Shown: positions 44,318-52,840 of the stretch, in pieces
Position numbering within the stretch: the first letter of the stretch is position 1
How the letters are laid out: each line of letters begins with the position of its first letter
NCBI RefSeq assembly: GCF_019492055.1
Contig: NZ_JAICBX010000003.1
Location: 372,001-436,000, forward strand
DNA: 64,000 nt
Source: Flavimaribacter sediminis
Lineage (GTDB): Bacteria > Pseudomonadota > Alphaproteobacteria > Rhizobiales > Rhizobiaceae
Direction: 5' to 3'
The notes under the pieces: model-generated
The model's input: only the letters and a program-made list of their open reading frames with translations
Database searches by the model: none
What the model was told of the DNA's origin: nothing
Translations under genes and position numbers: made by a program

Positions 44318-45493
44318 TCAGGCGGCCGCCTTCAGCGAACCGAGCTGTTGATGAAAGGCCCAGTCCAGCCAGGGCATGAGCGCTTCCAGATCGGATGTCT
44401 CGACCGTCGCGCCGGCCCAGATGCGCAGGCCAGCCGGAGCGTCGCGATAGGCGCCGATGTCCTTGGCGACGCCTTCCTTGTCGAGAAGCGCGACAATGCC
44501 CTTGGCGAATGTCGCCTGCTCGTCCGCGGGAAGGGACGCGACGGCGGGATGGACGATCTTGAGACAGACGGACGTGTTGGACCGGGTCGCCGGATCGGCC
44601 GCCAGGTTGGCGATCCAGCCGGTCTTTTCCACGAAGCCGTCTATGGCGGCGAAATTGGCGTCGGCGCGGGCCAGCAAGGCCGAAAGACCGCCGATCCGCT
44701 TCGCCCAGTTCAGGGCGTCGAGATAGTCCTCGACACACAGCATCGACGGCGTGTTGATGGTTGCGCCCTCGAAAATGTCGGCGATCAGCTTGCCGCCTTT
44801 CGTCAGGCGGAAGATCTTCGGCAGCGGCCAGGCTGGCGTGTAGCTTTCAAGCCGTTCCACGGCGCGCGGACTGAGGATCAGCATGCCGTGTCCGCCTTCG
44901 CCGCCCAGCGCCTTTTGCCAGGAGAAGGTGACGACATCCAGTTTTTCGAACGGCAACGCCTGCGCGAAGGCGGCGGACGTGGCGTCACAGATCGTCAGGC
45001 CTTCACGGTCGTCCGGAATGAAATCGCCATTCGGCGCGCGAACGCCGGACGTCGTTCCGTTCCAGGTGAAGACGACGTCGCGATCGAATTCGATTTTCGA
45101 AAGATCGGGCAATTCGCCGTAATCGGCTTCCAGCTTTTTCACGTCGTCGAGTTTGAGCTGCTTGACGACGTCGGTGACCCAACCGGAACCGAATGATTCC
45201 CAGGCGACCATGTGAACGCCGCGGGCGCCGAGAAGCGACCAAAGCGCCATTTCGACGGCGCCGGTGTCGGAGGCCGGCACGATGCCGACGAGATAATCGT
45301 CGGGAACGCCGAGCACTTCCCGGGTAAGGTCGATCGCCTGCTTGAGTTTGGCTTTGCCCGCCTTGCCGCGATGCGAAACGCCGAGAGCGGCGTCGCTGAG
45401 AGCTTCCGGGGACCAGCCCGGCCGCTTGGCGCAGGGGCCAGATGAAAAACGGGGATTAACCGGACGGATGTCCGGCTTGGATATATCTGTCAT
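44318..45493 (-). CDS. serC: Phosphoserine aminotransferase SerC
   Basis: The 391-residue PLP enzyme converts 3-phosphohydroxypyruvate to phosphoserine. The PLP lysine is K194 in [14 protein letters not shown]. The start is [20 protein letters not shown]; upstream codons in the same frame are leader RNA and not conserved protein. It belongs to the alphaproteobacterial SerC subgroup, with ATSAAFAQ near residue 171-178. A structured leader precedes it. serA follows at 72 bp. Confidence 0.95.
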   Translation of the reverse strand: MTDISKPDIRPVNPRFSSGPCAKRPGWSPEALSDAALGVSHRGKAGKAKLKQAIDLTREVLGVPDDYLVGIVPASDTGAVEMALWSLLGARGVHMVAWESFGSGWVTDVVKQLKLDDVKKLEADYGELPDLSKIEFDRDVVFTWNGTTSGVRAPNGDFIPDDREGLTICDATSAAFAQALPFEKLDVVTFSWQKALGGEGGHGMLILSPRAVERLESYTPAWPLPKIFRLTKGGKLIADIFEGATINTPSMLCVEDYLDALNWAKRIGGLSALLARADANFAAIDGFVEKTGWIANLAADPATRSNTSVCLKIVHPAVASLPADEQATFAKGIVALLDKEGVAKDIGAYRDAPAGLRIWAGATVETSDLEALMPWLDWAFHQQLGSLKAAA

Positions 45494-45575
45494 GTCTCTA
45501 TCCTTCCAGATAGTCAGCCTCTCGTTGGGGAGAGGTGTCCCGTCTGGCGAGATAGCGAAAGTCCCGGAAAACCGC
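45494..45575 (-). ncRNA. Structured serC leader (serC-motif-like RNA)
   Basis: Read on the minus strand, the leader has a hairpin CCTCTC/GAGAGG (45518-45535). A second hairpin, CTATC/GATAG (45498-45513), holds the ribosome site GGAAGG in its loop. A competing pair CCAGA/TCTGG (45543-45547 with 45506-45510) would enclose the first hairpin and reuse the second one. This matches my recollection of the alphaproteobacterial serC RNA motif, believed to sense a PLP-related ligand. Family membership needs a covariance-model search. Confidence 0.6.
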
Positions 45576-45747
45576 AAGAAAAATAATTCAGTATGTGCAG
45601 CTTCCTGCAACGATTTGCAGAACGAAGCGGGAACCGTGTCAGTAAATTGGCACAAATCTGGCACAGGCAATTCACGGTCTGTTCTTGCAGATCAAGGGAC
45701 AGATCTGCCTCTTGAAAACGAAACCGCCGCTCGGGCTGGACCCCTGA

Positions 45748-46521
45748 ACGGCGCAGAACAAGGCCCAGGAACTGGCGCTGCGCTCCGCCGCGATCCAGAT
45801 GCTCGGCCTTTGGGCCTATCGCGCCGGCGGCACCTTCAACCCGGACACGGTGCGGCTTGGCCCCGGCGAGTTCTGGGCGATGCAATCGACGGGCGGCATC
45901 ATGGGGCCGGACGTGCAGCGTCTCGACCAGCCGGGCGGACGACTGGAAATCGCCCGCATGGTGATCGCCAACGGGCAACAGCAGATCCGCGACGCGCTGC
46001 TCGACACGCGGATCAACGACGATGGCGGCACGCCGGCTTCGGCCTCGGAGATCGCCGTGCGGATGCGGCAGAATTCCAACACCTATGTCGGCTCCTACGG
46101 GCGGCTGAACAATGACGTTCTGCCGGTCGTCATGCCGCGCGCCATGGAGATCCTGAAGGACTGGCGATTGCTGCCGGAACTGATGGTGTTCAACCAGTTG
46201 CTCGCGACCTTTTCCGTGCCCTCCCCGATGGCGATGGCGACCAAGGCCGACCAGCTCGAGGCGATCACCAATTTCATGCAGCTCGTCGAGGCGGTGGAAG
46301 CGCTTCCGCATGCCGGGCGGGAGGTTTCGAAGCCGCGCTTCTACGACCGCGCCCGCAAGGCGATGATGGTCGACCCGTCGATCGTCACGACCGAAGCGGA
46401 AAAAGAGGCCTTCGACGAACAGGCCGCCAAGCAGCAACTCGCGGCTCAAATGGGCGAGATGGCCAATCGCGCCGCGCCACAGCTTGCGCAGGGTCTGATG
46501 AATGGAGGCCAAGCAGCATGA
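45748..46521 (+). pseudogene. Truncated podophage portal (head-tail connector) protein
   Basis: The frame reads TAQNKAQELALRSAAIQMLG and continues for 257 codons to TGA; a stop precedes it at 45745-45747. Homology-like sequence (ALRSAAIQMLGLWAYRAGGT) extends upstream of the first ATG at 45799, so that ATG is not the original start. The C-terminal helical half of a T7-type connector is present (full proteins have about 500-550 residues). The 5' half is missing, with the break near 45740. It overlaps the next gene by 4 bp. Confidence 0.7.
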
Positions 46522-46877
46522 CAACGATGACCGCACTCATGCGCGACGTGTTGCGCTCGGACAGCCTGTTCGCCGACATGTCGGATCAGGACTTCGAGAC
46601 GCTGATCGACCAAATCAGCCCGGCCGAGACCGGGCCGGATTTCGTGCCCGACGAGGACGTCAAGCGGATGCTCGCGGCCTTCTGGACGTCGCACGATGCC
46701 CGGCGGGTGATCGAATGGCTGCTCGATATCACCATACGGGCGCCCTACCCCGTCACCGGTCAGAACCGGGACGATCTGGCATTCGCCGCCGCCAAGCACC
46801 AGGCGCGCGTGGCGATCGGCCGGGCGGTGGTGATGGCGGCAGCACAAGGTTTCAAACTGCTCAAGAAGGAACGATGA
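46518..46877 (+). CDS. Bbp19-like small phage protein
   Basis: The 119-residue product lies between portal and scaffold genes, the place of Bbp19 in BPP-1-like phages. The segment SHDARRVIEWLLD followed by AKHQARVAIGRAVVMAAAQG fits the usual pattern of that family (a short helical hairpin then an E/Q-G-x-R-like end). Role in the virion is unknown. It overlaps both neighbours by 4 bp (ATGA). Confidence 0.6.
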   Translation: MTTMTALMRDVLRSDSLFADMSDQDFETLIDQISPAETGPDFVPDEDVKRMLAAFWTSHDARRVIEWLLDITIRAPYPVTGQNRDDLAFAAAKHQARVAIGRAVVMAAAQGFKLLKKER

Positions 46878-47764
46878 CCATGAGACACTTGATTGAACGA
46901 TATCCCCCCGCCTTTGCTCCCGAAGGCGAAGGAGGCGCGCCCGGCGGCGATGGTGGTCAGGCCGACCCGGGCAACAGCCAGCCGGAGAGTAACGAAGCTG
47001 CAGGCGCATCTCCGGCTGGCGACCCTCCCGCCGAGCCCTACCGGCCGGACGGCCTGCCAGAAACCATGTATGGCGACAACGACCACGGCACGATCGACAA
47101 GATGGCCGAGGCGCTGAAAGGCTATCGCGACCGGGACGCGCAGCGGCAGCTTCCGGAAACCGCCGAGGCCTACAGCCAGTTCGATCTGGAGAGCGCGCCG
47201 GAAGAGATCCGGCCGATGATCGGCGAGCTGGCGAGCGACCCGCTGTTCGGCAAGGTTTCGGCGATCGCGCTGGAAAGGGGCGTGCCGGTCGGCGACATGC
47301 AGGCGATCACGCTCTCGCTCTATTCGGCCGCCCACGAGGCGGGCCTATTCGAACAGCATATCGACCCGGCGCAGGAACGCTCGCTTCTATTGCCGGATTC
47401 GGCCGCGACCCTGCCGAAGGAACAACAGGACCAGGCGATCGACCAGCGCCTGCAGGCGAATTCCGATTTCGTCGACCTGATGGTGCAGAATGCGGGGCTA
47501 GACAAGGCCGTCGGCGAGCACGCCAAGCTGATGCTGATGGACACGGCCGCCGGCAACCGCTTCTTCGAATGGATCGCCGGTCAGGTGCAAGGCACCGACC
47601 GCGCCCAGCCGCAGCCCGGTCAGGGCGGAAATACCGGCGCGTCACGCCGCGAGCAGCTTCGCGCGGAACTGGCGAAGCCTGAAATGCAGCCGGGTCATCG
47701 GATGTTCGATCGGGCGAAATACGATGCTCTGGAGTCGGAGTATCGGACAGTCGTAGGCAACTAG
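46874..47764 (+). CDS. Phage scaffolding protein
   Basis: The 296-residue protein starts MTMRHLIERYPPAFAPEGEG, has a Gly/Pro/Ala-rich disordered N-terminus (about 15-60), helical middle (about 60-230) and charged C-terminal region (ASRREQLRAELAKPEMQPGH). Such disordered plus helical design before a capsid gene is the mark of scaffolds. The start is the ATG overlapping the previous stop. Its stop is followed directly by the AT-rich insert and not by the capsid gene. Confidence 0.65.
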   Translation: MTMRHLIERYPPAFAPEGEGGAPGGDGGQADPGNSQPESNEAAGASPAGDPPAEPYRPDGLPETMYGDNDHGTIDKMAEALKGYRDRDAQRQLPETAEAYSQFDLESAPEEIRPMIGELASDPLFGKVSAIALERGVPVGDMQAITLSLYSAAHEAGLFEQHIDPAQERSLLLPDSAATLPKEQQDQAIDQRLQANSDFVDLMVQNAGLDKAVGEHAKLMLMDTAAGNRFFEWIAGQVQGTDRAQPQPGQGGNTGASRREQLRAELAKPEMQPGHRMFDRAKYDALESEYRTVVGN

Positions 47765-47765
47765 C

Positions 47766-47828
47766 TAGTCAACGCTTAATGGCCTTTAGTCAAAGCATTA
47801 TCCATGTTAGTCAAAGCTTTGTATGCAA
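47766..47828 (+). repeat. Three 21-bp direct repeats upstream of the AAA ATPase gene
   Basis: Units start at 47766, 47787 and 47808, each beginning TAGTCAA(A/C)GC. Exact 21-bp spacing puts them on the same helix face. They overlap potential upstream starts of the ATPase frame and may be an operator. Confidence 0.7.
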
Positions 47829-47866
47829 TTCTGATGCGGAGAGTCGCTTTGGCAAAAGCAAATTCC

Positions 47867-49090
47867 ATGGACACGAGCGATTGGCTATCCCTCGAATTTG
47901 AGATCGTAAACTTGTTCGATGGGGCTCCTATCGACGAGGAAGATCTATTCGCTGGTCGTACATCTGAAGTCGCGAAAATGTTGCGTACTGTGATGGAGAA
48001 GTCGAAACACGCAGTGCTCTTTGGTGAAAGAGGAGTCGGCAAGACATCCTTATCGAATATTTTCTGGAAGAGATTTGGAAATACGATAAAAAGCTTTGTT
48101 GTAGCTAGAGTTCAAGCAGGTCCAAAGGATGATTTTTCATCACTCTGGATAAGAGCTTTGGATGAGCTAAAAGCTACCGGAACTTCCGTTGGCAAAGCTG
48201 GATACGTGCAATTTAATACGAACTATTATTCGATCAGTCCAACAGAAATAAGACGTGAATTACAAAAATGCAGCCCCAATGCGCTACCTATTATTATCAT
48301 CGATGAGTATAATGAGATAACAGACACAGATACAAAAACTTTAACAGCAAATTTAATAAAAGAATTATATGATTTTTCTGTAACAACGACCGTTTTATTG
48401 GTTGGTGTGGCAGAAAACATAGGTGAATTAATCGAAGACCATAAGTCAATAGGTCGTGCACTGATACATGTACCTCTGAGCCGAATGTCAGATTCGGAAC
48501 TTAAAGAGATCATCGAAAAGCGTGCCAGCAGAACACGCATGAAGTTTTCCGGCGATGCCATATGGACCATCGTAACGCTTTCTCGCGGTCTACCTTTTTT
48601 CACTCAGACTTTGTCCAAATATGCCGCTCTTCACGCGATAGAACTGCGGAAGTTGATTGTTAGCAATGACGACGTCGAAGCTTCAATGGATCGCTTTATC
48701 GAAGACACAGCAATATCGTTCAAAGACGCCTACCGAGACGCAACACGGAGTAATCAGACCAACAATTTCCAGCAGTCGTTGTTGGCTTGCGCTCTAGCTA
48801 AAACTGACGAGGAAGGCTTTTTCACAGCAAATGATGTAGTTGAACCCTACAGTGCGATAATGCGAGAAAGAAAACGAATAGCACACTTCGAAAAACACCT
48901 ACGTCGATTTTCATCTGACGAAGGTGGAAACATTCTCATAAAGCGCGGAGGCGACAGACAACAAACTTTTCGCTTCACCGACCCGATGATGCAACCCTAT
49001 GTTATCATAAGGGGAATTCAGAATCAGATGATAGATGAAACAGCACGCACAACTCTTCTACAGCGTGAACAAGGCACACTTGATATCTGA
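47867..49090 (+). CDS. AAA ATPase with C-terminal winged-helix-like region
   Basis: The frame opens at 47804; the ATG at 47867 (MDTSDWLSLEFEIVNLFDGA) is preferred because homology-like sequence starts there and the repeats lie before it. The product is then 407 residues. Walker A is GERGVGKTS (about 53-61) and Walker B IIIIDEYNEI (about 141-150). A helical lid and an Orc/Cdc6-like C-terminal domain (TDEEGFFTANDVV, FRFTDPMMQPY) follow. The type is known as a stand-alone ATPase in defence-rich loci. It is convergent with the three-gene operon. Function is unknown; no effector domain is fused to it. Confidence 0.75.
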   Translation: MDTSDWLSLEFEIVNLFDGAPIDEEDLFAGRTSEVAKMLRTVMEKSKHAVLFGERGVGKTSLSNIFWKRFGNTIKSFVVARVQAGPKDDFSSLWIRALDELKATGTSVGKAGYVQFNTNYYSISPTEIRRELQKCSPNALPIIIIDEYNEITDTDTKTLTANLIKELYDFSVTTTVLLVGVAENIGELIEDHKSIGRALIHVPLSRMSDSELKEIIEKRASRTRMKFSGDAIWTIVTLSRGLPFFTQTLSKYAALHAIELRKLIVSNDDVEASMDRFIEDTAISFKDAYRDATRSNQTNNFQQSLLACALAKTDEEGFFTANDVVEPYSAIMRERKRIAHFEKHLRRFSSDEGGNILIKRGGDRQQTFRFTDPMMQPYVIIRGIQNQMIDETARTTLLQREQGTLDI

Positions 49091-49283
49091 CTTTGTTGGG
49101 TACAACGCCGGCAACCCTTTCGTCGAATGGATCACAAAAAAAGTTGCTATGCGGCGTCAGCGCGAACATCCTCGTGTGGAAATACATTAAACCGAATTTC
49201 AATCGATTGTTCGATGTTCCGCCGGGAAGCGTAATATCAATACGGGTTCGGTTTATGTTGTTCCGTCGAAGTGAGAGTTCTTA

Positions 49284-49790
49284 CTACGCACCTAATTCAG
49301 CACGGAAATAATCGTGTAGCTCAACAACCGAACTGAATATCGCGTCAGGCCCTGACTCAATGAGTTCATCAATATCAACACAACCCCATGCAGACCCTAT
49401 CGCCACAACGCCGGCATTGCGAGAAGCTTCTGTATCCTGAGCTTGATCGCCAACATGATATGTATCCTTTGATGATGCGCCCGCTTTCGACATCGCCAAA
49501 TTTAGTCCTTCGGGATGAGGCTTCTTTCTAATTACCTGATGGTAGCCTACGACGATGTCTATCGGCCAACGGTGTAATTTAATAAATTCCTTTGGAACCA
49601 TATCTGGACTTTTGGTGACTATGGCCAACGTCTGCCCGGCTTCATGGAGATCCTGCAGGAGCTCAGCGATACCATCATAGACTGGAAGCTCATGGATACT
49701 TGCCATAACTGCTTTCCAATTTCTTGCTGCCCGGAGGTGCTCGACCGAGGAGGTATCGACAAGCGTCTGATCGAAATCGAAAATTATCAT
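49284..49790 (-). CDS. HAD-superfamily phosphatase-like hydrolase
   Basis: This 168-residue protein has all four HAD motifs: DFDQTLVDTS (nucleophile D5, D7), T59 in IVTKS, K90 in RKKPHPEGL and GDQAQD (D115, D119). Length and small cap suggest a phosphoglycolate-phosphatase-like fold acting on small phosphorylated molecules. Its start lies two bases after the DprA-like stop, so it is the last gene of a tight operon. In combination with a PRTase gene it could dephosphorylate a nucleotide product; this is inference. Confidence 0.8.
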   Translation of the reverse strand: MIIFDFDQTLVDTSSVEHLRAARNWKAVMASIHELPVYDGIAELLQDLHEAGQTLAIVTKSPDMVPKEFIKLHRWPIDIVVGYHQVIRKKPHPEGLNLAMSKAGASSKDTYHVGDQAQDTEASRNAGVVAIGSAWGCVDIDELIESGPDAIFSSVVELHDYFRAELGA

Positions 49791-49792
49791 AC

Positions 49793-50755
49793 TCAGAACG
49801 CCATGGATGTCTGACTTCGATCGGCCGGTGATTTGTTGTTCGTTTCAAACGTGAGGCTTCGAGCATCTTTAATCTTGTTTAAGAACGCGATTAGTTCTGC
49901 ACCGTCTGAAACTCCCCTAGCTATGTTCTGAGCAATCAATTGCTGATTGCCTCTAGTCTTATCTTCACGATTCCAGTTACTTGGGTGTTTTATACAAGCC
50001 AAAGCTCGATGTTGTTCTCTAGAAAAACGAACCGTATGCATGGTTCCACCCTTGACATCTGTTTCTATGACCAGCACGGCATCGGAAAGACCACTTTGAA
50101 TACGGTCCCGTTCAGCGAATGCCTGCCGCATAGGAGTAACTCCCAGCGGATATTCGCTTACCAGACAGCCCCCAAATTCAAGGAGCCTACCAGCCAGGCC
50201 GCGATTGGCTGCAGGATAGATTTTATCGAGACCGTGAGCCATCACTGCAATCCCGGTTCCATGAGCATCTAGACAACCTTCATGCCCATAAGTGTCGCAT
50301 CCATGCGCAAGACCGCTTACAATCACGAAGCCCGCCTCGGCAGCAGTTGATGCCGACCTTCGCGCCACCTTCTCTCCGTATTGGGTGGGTTCTCGGGTTC
50401 CTATGACAGCCAAACTCTTGGGAGCATTGAGTCCCGCCACATCACCTTTCACATATAACATAGCTGGAGGATCTGGTATGTTGCGCAATCGCTTTGGATA
50501 ACCCTCATCGTGAAAGGAAAAGAACTTTATTCCCTCAAATCTTGTTCTTTCCAACTCGTCTTGTGTGCGCTCCCACGCTTCAGAAAGTACTTCCGTCGGA
50601 AGTTTCGCTTGAGCAGCGAGGTTTAAAAATCGATATTTTACATCATCTTGAGGCAGTGGACTGTTGATAATTCGTAATGCTGCACGCCGCCCCACGCCCT
50701 TTACCTTCATCAATGCGGTGAGCGCTGCAGAGGACGCTGATATAGCTTCCTTCAT
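49793..50755 (-). CDS. DprA/Smf-family SLOG-fold protein, variant
   Basis: The 320-residue protein has an N-terminal helix-hairpin-helix (MKVKGVGRRAALRI, about 16-29) and a Rossmann-type SLOG domain beginning SLAVIGTREPTQYG (114-127). Then VSGLAHGCDTYGHEG (146-160), SEYPLG (200-205) and RDRIQSGLSDAVLVIE (216-231). It lacks the C-terminal winged helix of many housekeeping DprA. GIDxxAH is altered to GCDTYGH. DprA binds single-stranded DNA and loads RecA; here it is the middle gene of a PRTase-DprA-HAD operon, which suggests a defence or signalling role. Confidence 0.85.
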   Translation of the reverse strand: MKEAISASSAALTALMKVKGVGRRAALRIINSPLPQDDVKYRFLNLAAQAKLPTEVLSEAWERTQDELERTRFEGIKFFSFHDEGYPKRLRNIPDPPAMLYVKGDVAGLNAPKSLAVIGTREPTQYGEKVARRSASTAAEAGFVIVSGLAHGCDTYGHEGCLDAHGTGIAVMAHGLDKIYPAANRGLAGRLLEFGGCLVSEYPLGVTPMRQAFAERDRIQSGLSDAVLVIETDVKGGTMHTVRFSREQHRALACIKHPSNWNREDKTRGNQQLIAQNIARGVSDGAELIAFLNKIKDARSLTFETNNKSPADRSQTSMAF

Positions 50756-50758
50756 TTT

Positions 50759-51445
50759 CTAGCCCTTCTTGTATTTGGCATCGTGCTCCATTTCACCTTT
50801 CTTCCAGAGTCTGTCCCATTTTTCAGGGACGTGGTCATTATCCGGATTTGGGCAGTAATCGACGCTTTCATTTTTACCGAATGCTATTCCGTAAACGCGA
50901 CACTTTGGATTTGTTTCAAGCACAGCCAAGGCAATATGAGAAAGTGTATCACCACGCGTTATTAAATCATCAAAGATAAATACGTGGTCGGCATCAAGTT
51001 GCCTGCACTGGTAATTAGCTTTTGCTAGTTCAGCACTCCGTTCCTCAGCTGAATATAGGTTATGTATCTTGCCATGCACCTGCTTTGACAACACGGTATC
51101 ATTGTATCCTGCATCACATATCCTCGCACACTCCTTGGCAATCCACGGAATAGACCTCCCAGGGTCCGCCTGCTCTTCTCCAGAAGAAAGTGCCGGAATA
51201 AACAGTGTGCGATCAGGTTTAACCTTAAGATATTTTATGAGCGGTGGAACAGCATCGTATAGAACAGTTGCACCTCCCCATTCCGCTTTATTATCTTTAT
51301 TTTTGAAGCGGTTAAACCGATTCGTCCAATTCTCTCCTGAACGATCTTTTAATCTGTACGCGATGGCATAAGTGTAAGTGAGCCCAGCTGAAACACTTAG
51401 TTCAGAAAAACCCATCCATCCACAAATCTTATTGTAGTGAATCAT
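50759..51445 (-). CDS. Type I phosphoribosyltransferase (ComF-like)
   Basis: The 228-residue protein carries the PRPP-binding motif VFIFDDLITRGDTLS (about 155-169, D159, D160, T163, G165, T167). The remaining sequence lacks the zinc ribbon of ComF. A strong ribosome site GGAGGGGG precedes the ATG. It is the first gene of the operon, followed after 3 bp by the DprA-like gene. The nucleobase or other acceptor is unknown. In PsyrTA a PRTase domain is fused to a RecQ-like helicase; here it stands alone. Confidence 0.8.
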   Translation of the reverse strand: MIHYNKICGWMGFSELSVSAGLTYTYAIAYRLKDRSGENWTNRFNRFKNKDNKAEWGGATVLYDAVPPLIKYLKVKPDRTLFIPALSSGEEQADPGRSIPWIAKECARICDAGYNDTVLSKQVHGKIHNLYSAEERSAELAKANYQCRQLDADHVFIFDDLITRGDTLSHIALAVLETNPKCRVYGIAFGKNESVDYCPNPDNDHVPEKWDRLWKKGEMEHDAKYKKG

Positions 51446-51813
51446 ACCCCCTCCAGTCTGCCCCGCGAGGAAACTAGATAACTGTTGCTAGATATGCAAC
51501 TGTTGAGAGTATAATAGGTGTTTATTATTCACAGTATGTCTGCTGCACCTAGTCAGTATTATCTCACAAACTATCTCAAGCATGAGCTGACTAGAGAAAT
51601 TACACAATCTACAAACTGGCCTTGGCTCTGCCACGTTCGAAGCATAATCACCTCTAGCAGTAACACCACTTAACCCTCCCCTCTCTCCCCCATCATTGAC
51701 CCTGCGGCGGGTGCGACCCGGCTGCGCTGCGGGCTATCCTTCACCGGACCCCGCGGCCGGCCGGCTCTATCGGCTCCGATGCGTGAACCGAAATCTCATT
51801 CAGGGGTCATTCA
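51446..51813. promoter_or_regulatory. Upstream region of the PRTase operon and capsid gene
   Basis: In this 368-bp stretch, AACTGTTG occurs at 51480-51487 and 51498-51505, and a possible minus-strand -10 element TATACT (51508-51513) lies next to them. An inverted pair CTAGTCAG (51549-51556) and CTGACTAG (51587-51594) lies further out. GC-rich phage sequence returns at about 51,670, and a ribosome site-like AGGGG precedes the capsid ATG. A -35 box is not clear. No gene is seen. Confidence 0.45.
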
Positions 51814-52707
51814 ATGGCAGATCAGATCGAAGCCTGGTTCCGTGAGCTCATCAAGGACAAGGTGACCGTCGCCATGCAGGCGCATGGCGGCATGCTCGAC
51901 GGCACGATGATGTCGGGCGACACTCAGGCGAACACCGTCAAATTTCCAATCATCGGCCGCACCGAGGTCTACAAGCTGACCGGGGCGATCGAACCGGTGC
52001 CGACCAGCGGACCGGATCTCACCACCGTGCAGGTTACCCTCGAAGACTTCGAGGCTTCCGCATGGTGGCGCACACAGGACGCCTACAAGGCCGGACCTTC
52101 GGAGAAGGATTCGCTCTCCAAGATCCTGACCTATGCGGTGCGCCGCAAGCGCGACACGATCAAGCTCGACGCGGTCGCGACATTCGCCGAGGTCGATGAA
52201 GATGTCTCCACGATCGGCGACGGGACGGATATTCCGGACCTCTTACATTTCGAGCAGGGACGCGCGGAGATCTCAGGCGCGGGCGCAAGCGCGGAAGACG
52301 AGGAAGGCGGGGTCTTCGTGCCGATGCCGGCCATGTGGTTCAGCCAGCTCAAATTCTACAAGGAGTTCGCCGACGCGCAGTGGGTCGGAAGCGAGGACGC
52401 GCCCTTTTCCAAGCGACAGCGCACCAGGATGCGCACGCTGCAGGGCGTGACCTATATCGAGTGCCCGGACGAATATTTTACCGGGCCGGACGCCACCTCG
52501 CTCTACACCCATATGTGGGCGAAACCCGCCATGGGCGCCGAAACGCCGTGGAACCAGGAACAGGCCTCGCTTTCCCAGCATCAGGAACTGCAGGGCTCGC
52601 CCTGGCTCGCCAAGACCGGCGTCGGCGGCGCGGCCATCGGCATTCAGGGCAAGGCGGTAAAACGCTTCTGGCTGAAGAAGATAACCGCGCCGACCCGGCC
52701 CGAATAA
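51814..52707 (+). CDS. Phage major capsid protein (BPP-1-like, Bbp17-type)
   Basis: The 297-residue product starts MADQIEAWFRELIKDKVTVA. It contains TEVYKLTGAIEPVPTSGPDL and a late KTGVGGAAIGIQGKAVKRFW, consistent with a capsid monomer of podophage type. It is separated from its scaffold by the 4-kb island, whereas the two are adjacent in phages. No tail or connector genes follow. It appears complete but without partner genes is unlikely to be functional. Confidence 0.65.
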   Translation: MADQIEAWFRELIKDKVTVAMQAHGGMLDGTMMSGDTQANTVKFPIIGRTEVYKLTGAIEPVPTSGPDLTTVQVTLEDFEASAWWRTQDAYKAGPSEKDSLSKILTYAVRRKRDTIKLDAVATFAEVDEDVSTIGDGTDIPDLLHFEQGRAEISGAGASAEDEEGGVFVPMPAMWFSQLKFYKEFADAQWVGSEDAPFSKRQRTRMRTLQGVTYIECPDEYFTGPDATSLYTHMWAKPAMGAETPWNQEQASLSQHQELQGSPWLAKTGVGGAAIGIQGKAVKRFWLKKITAPTRPE

Positions 52708-52840
52708 TCGCTCTCCCGCGTCCGGCCTTGCCGCCATCGCAAAGAAGTATGATCCGAGCAACATATTCTATTGGTCTTAATCGAACGACCATCTTACCCT
52801 GCGGCCGAATTCGGAACTCCGCGAAAAAGGATGCTCAGAG

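Larger units (their letters stand above)
47765..51670. mobile_element. AT-rich defence-like island inserted between scaffold and capsid genes
   Basis: Base composition falls sharply from about 47,765 and returns to phage level near 51,670. The segment has its own four-gene content on both strands, unlike the one-strand phage genes around it. No transposase or integrase is inside. Repeated TAGTCA motifs lie at both edges. It is best read as accessory cargo gained by the prophage. Confidence 0.65.
45740..52707 (+). mobile_element. Prophage B remnant, podophage-like head genes with inserted island
   Basis: Portal C-terminal part, Bbp19-like protein, scaffold and capsid keep the order portal-Bbp19-scaffold-capsid known from Bordetella phage BPP-1. 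Upstream phage genes and everything after the capsid are missing: the left side runs straight into the serC leader and the right side into an aldehyde dehydrogenase gene. The block is therefore decayed and cannot make virions. Confidence 0.8.

Noticed and set aside
49093-49311. A 72-codon frame between the ATPase and HAD genes
   Set aside because: No ribosome site, mixed composition and overlap with the HAD stop region; the convergent gap is better seen as noncoding.
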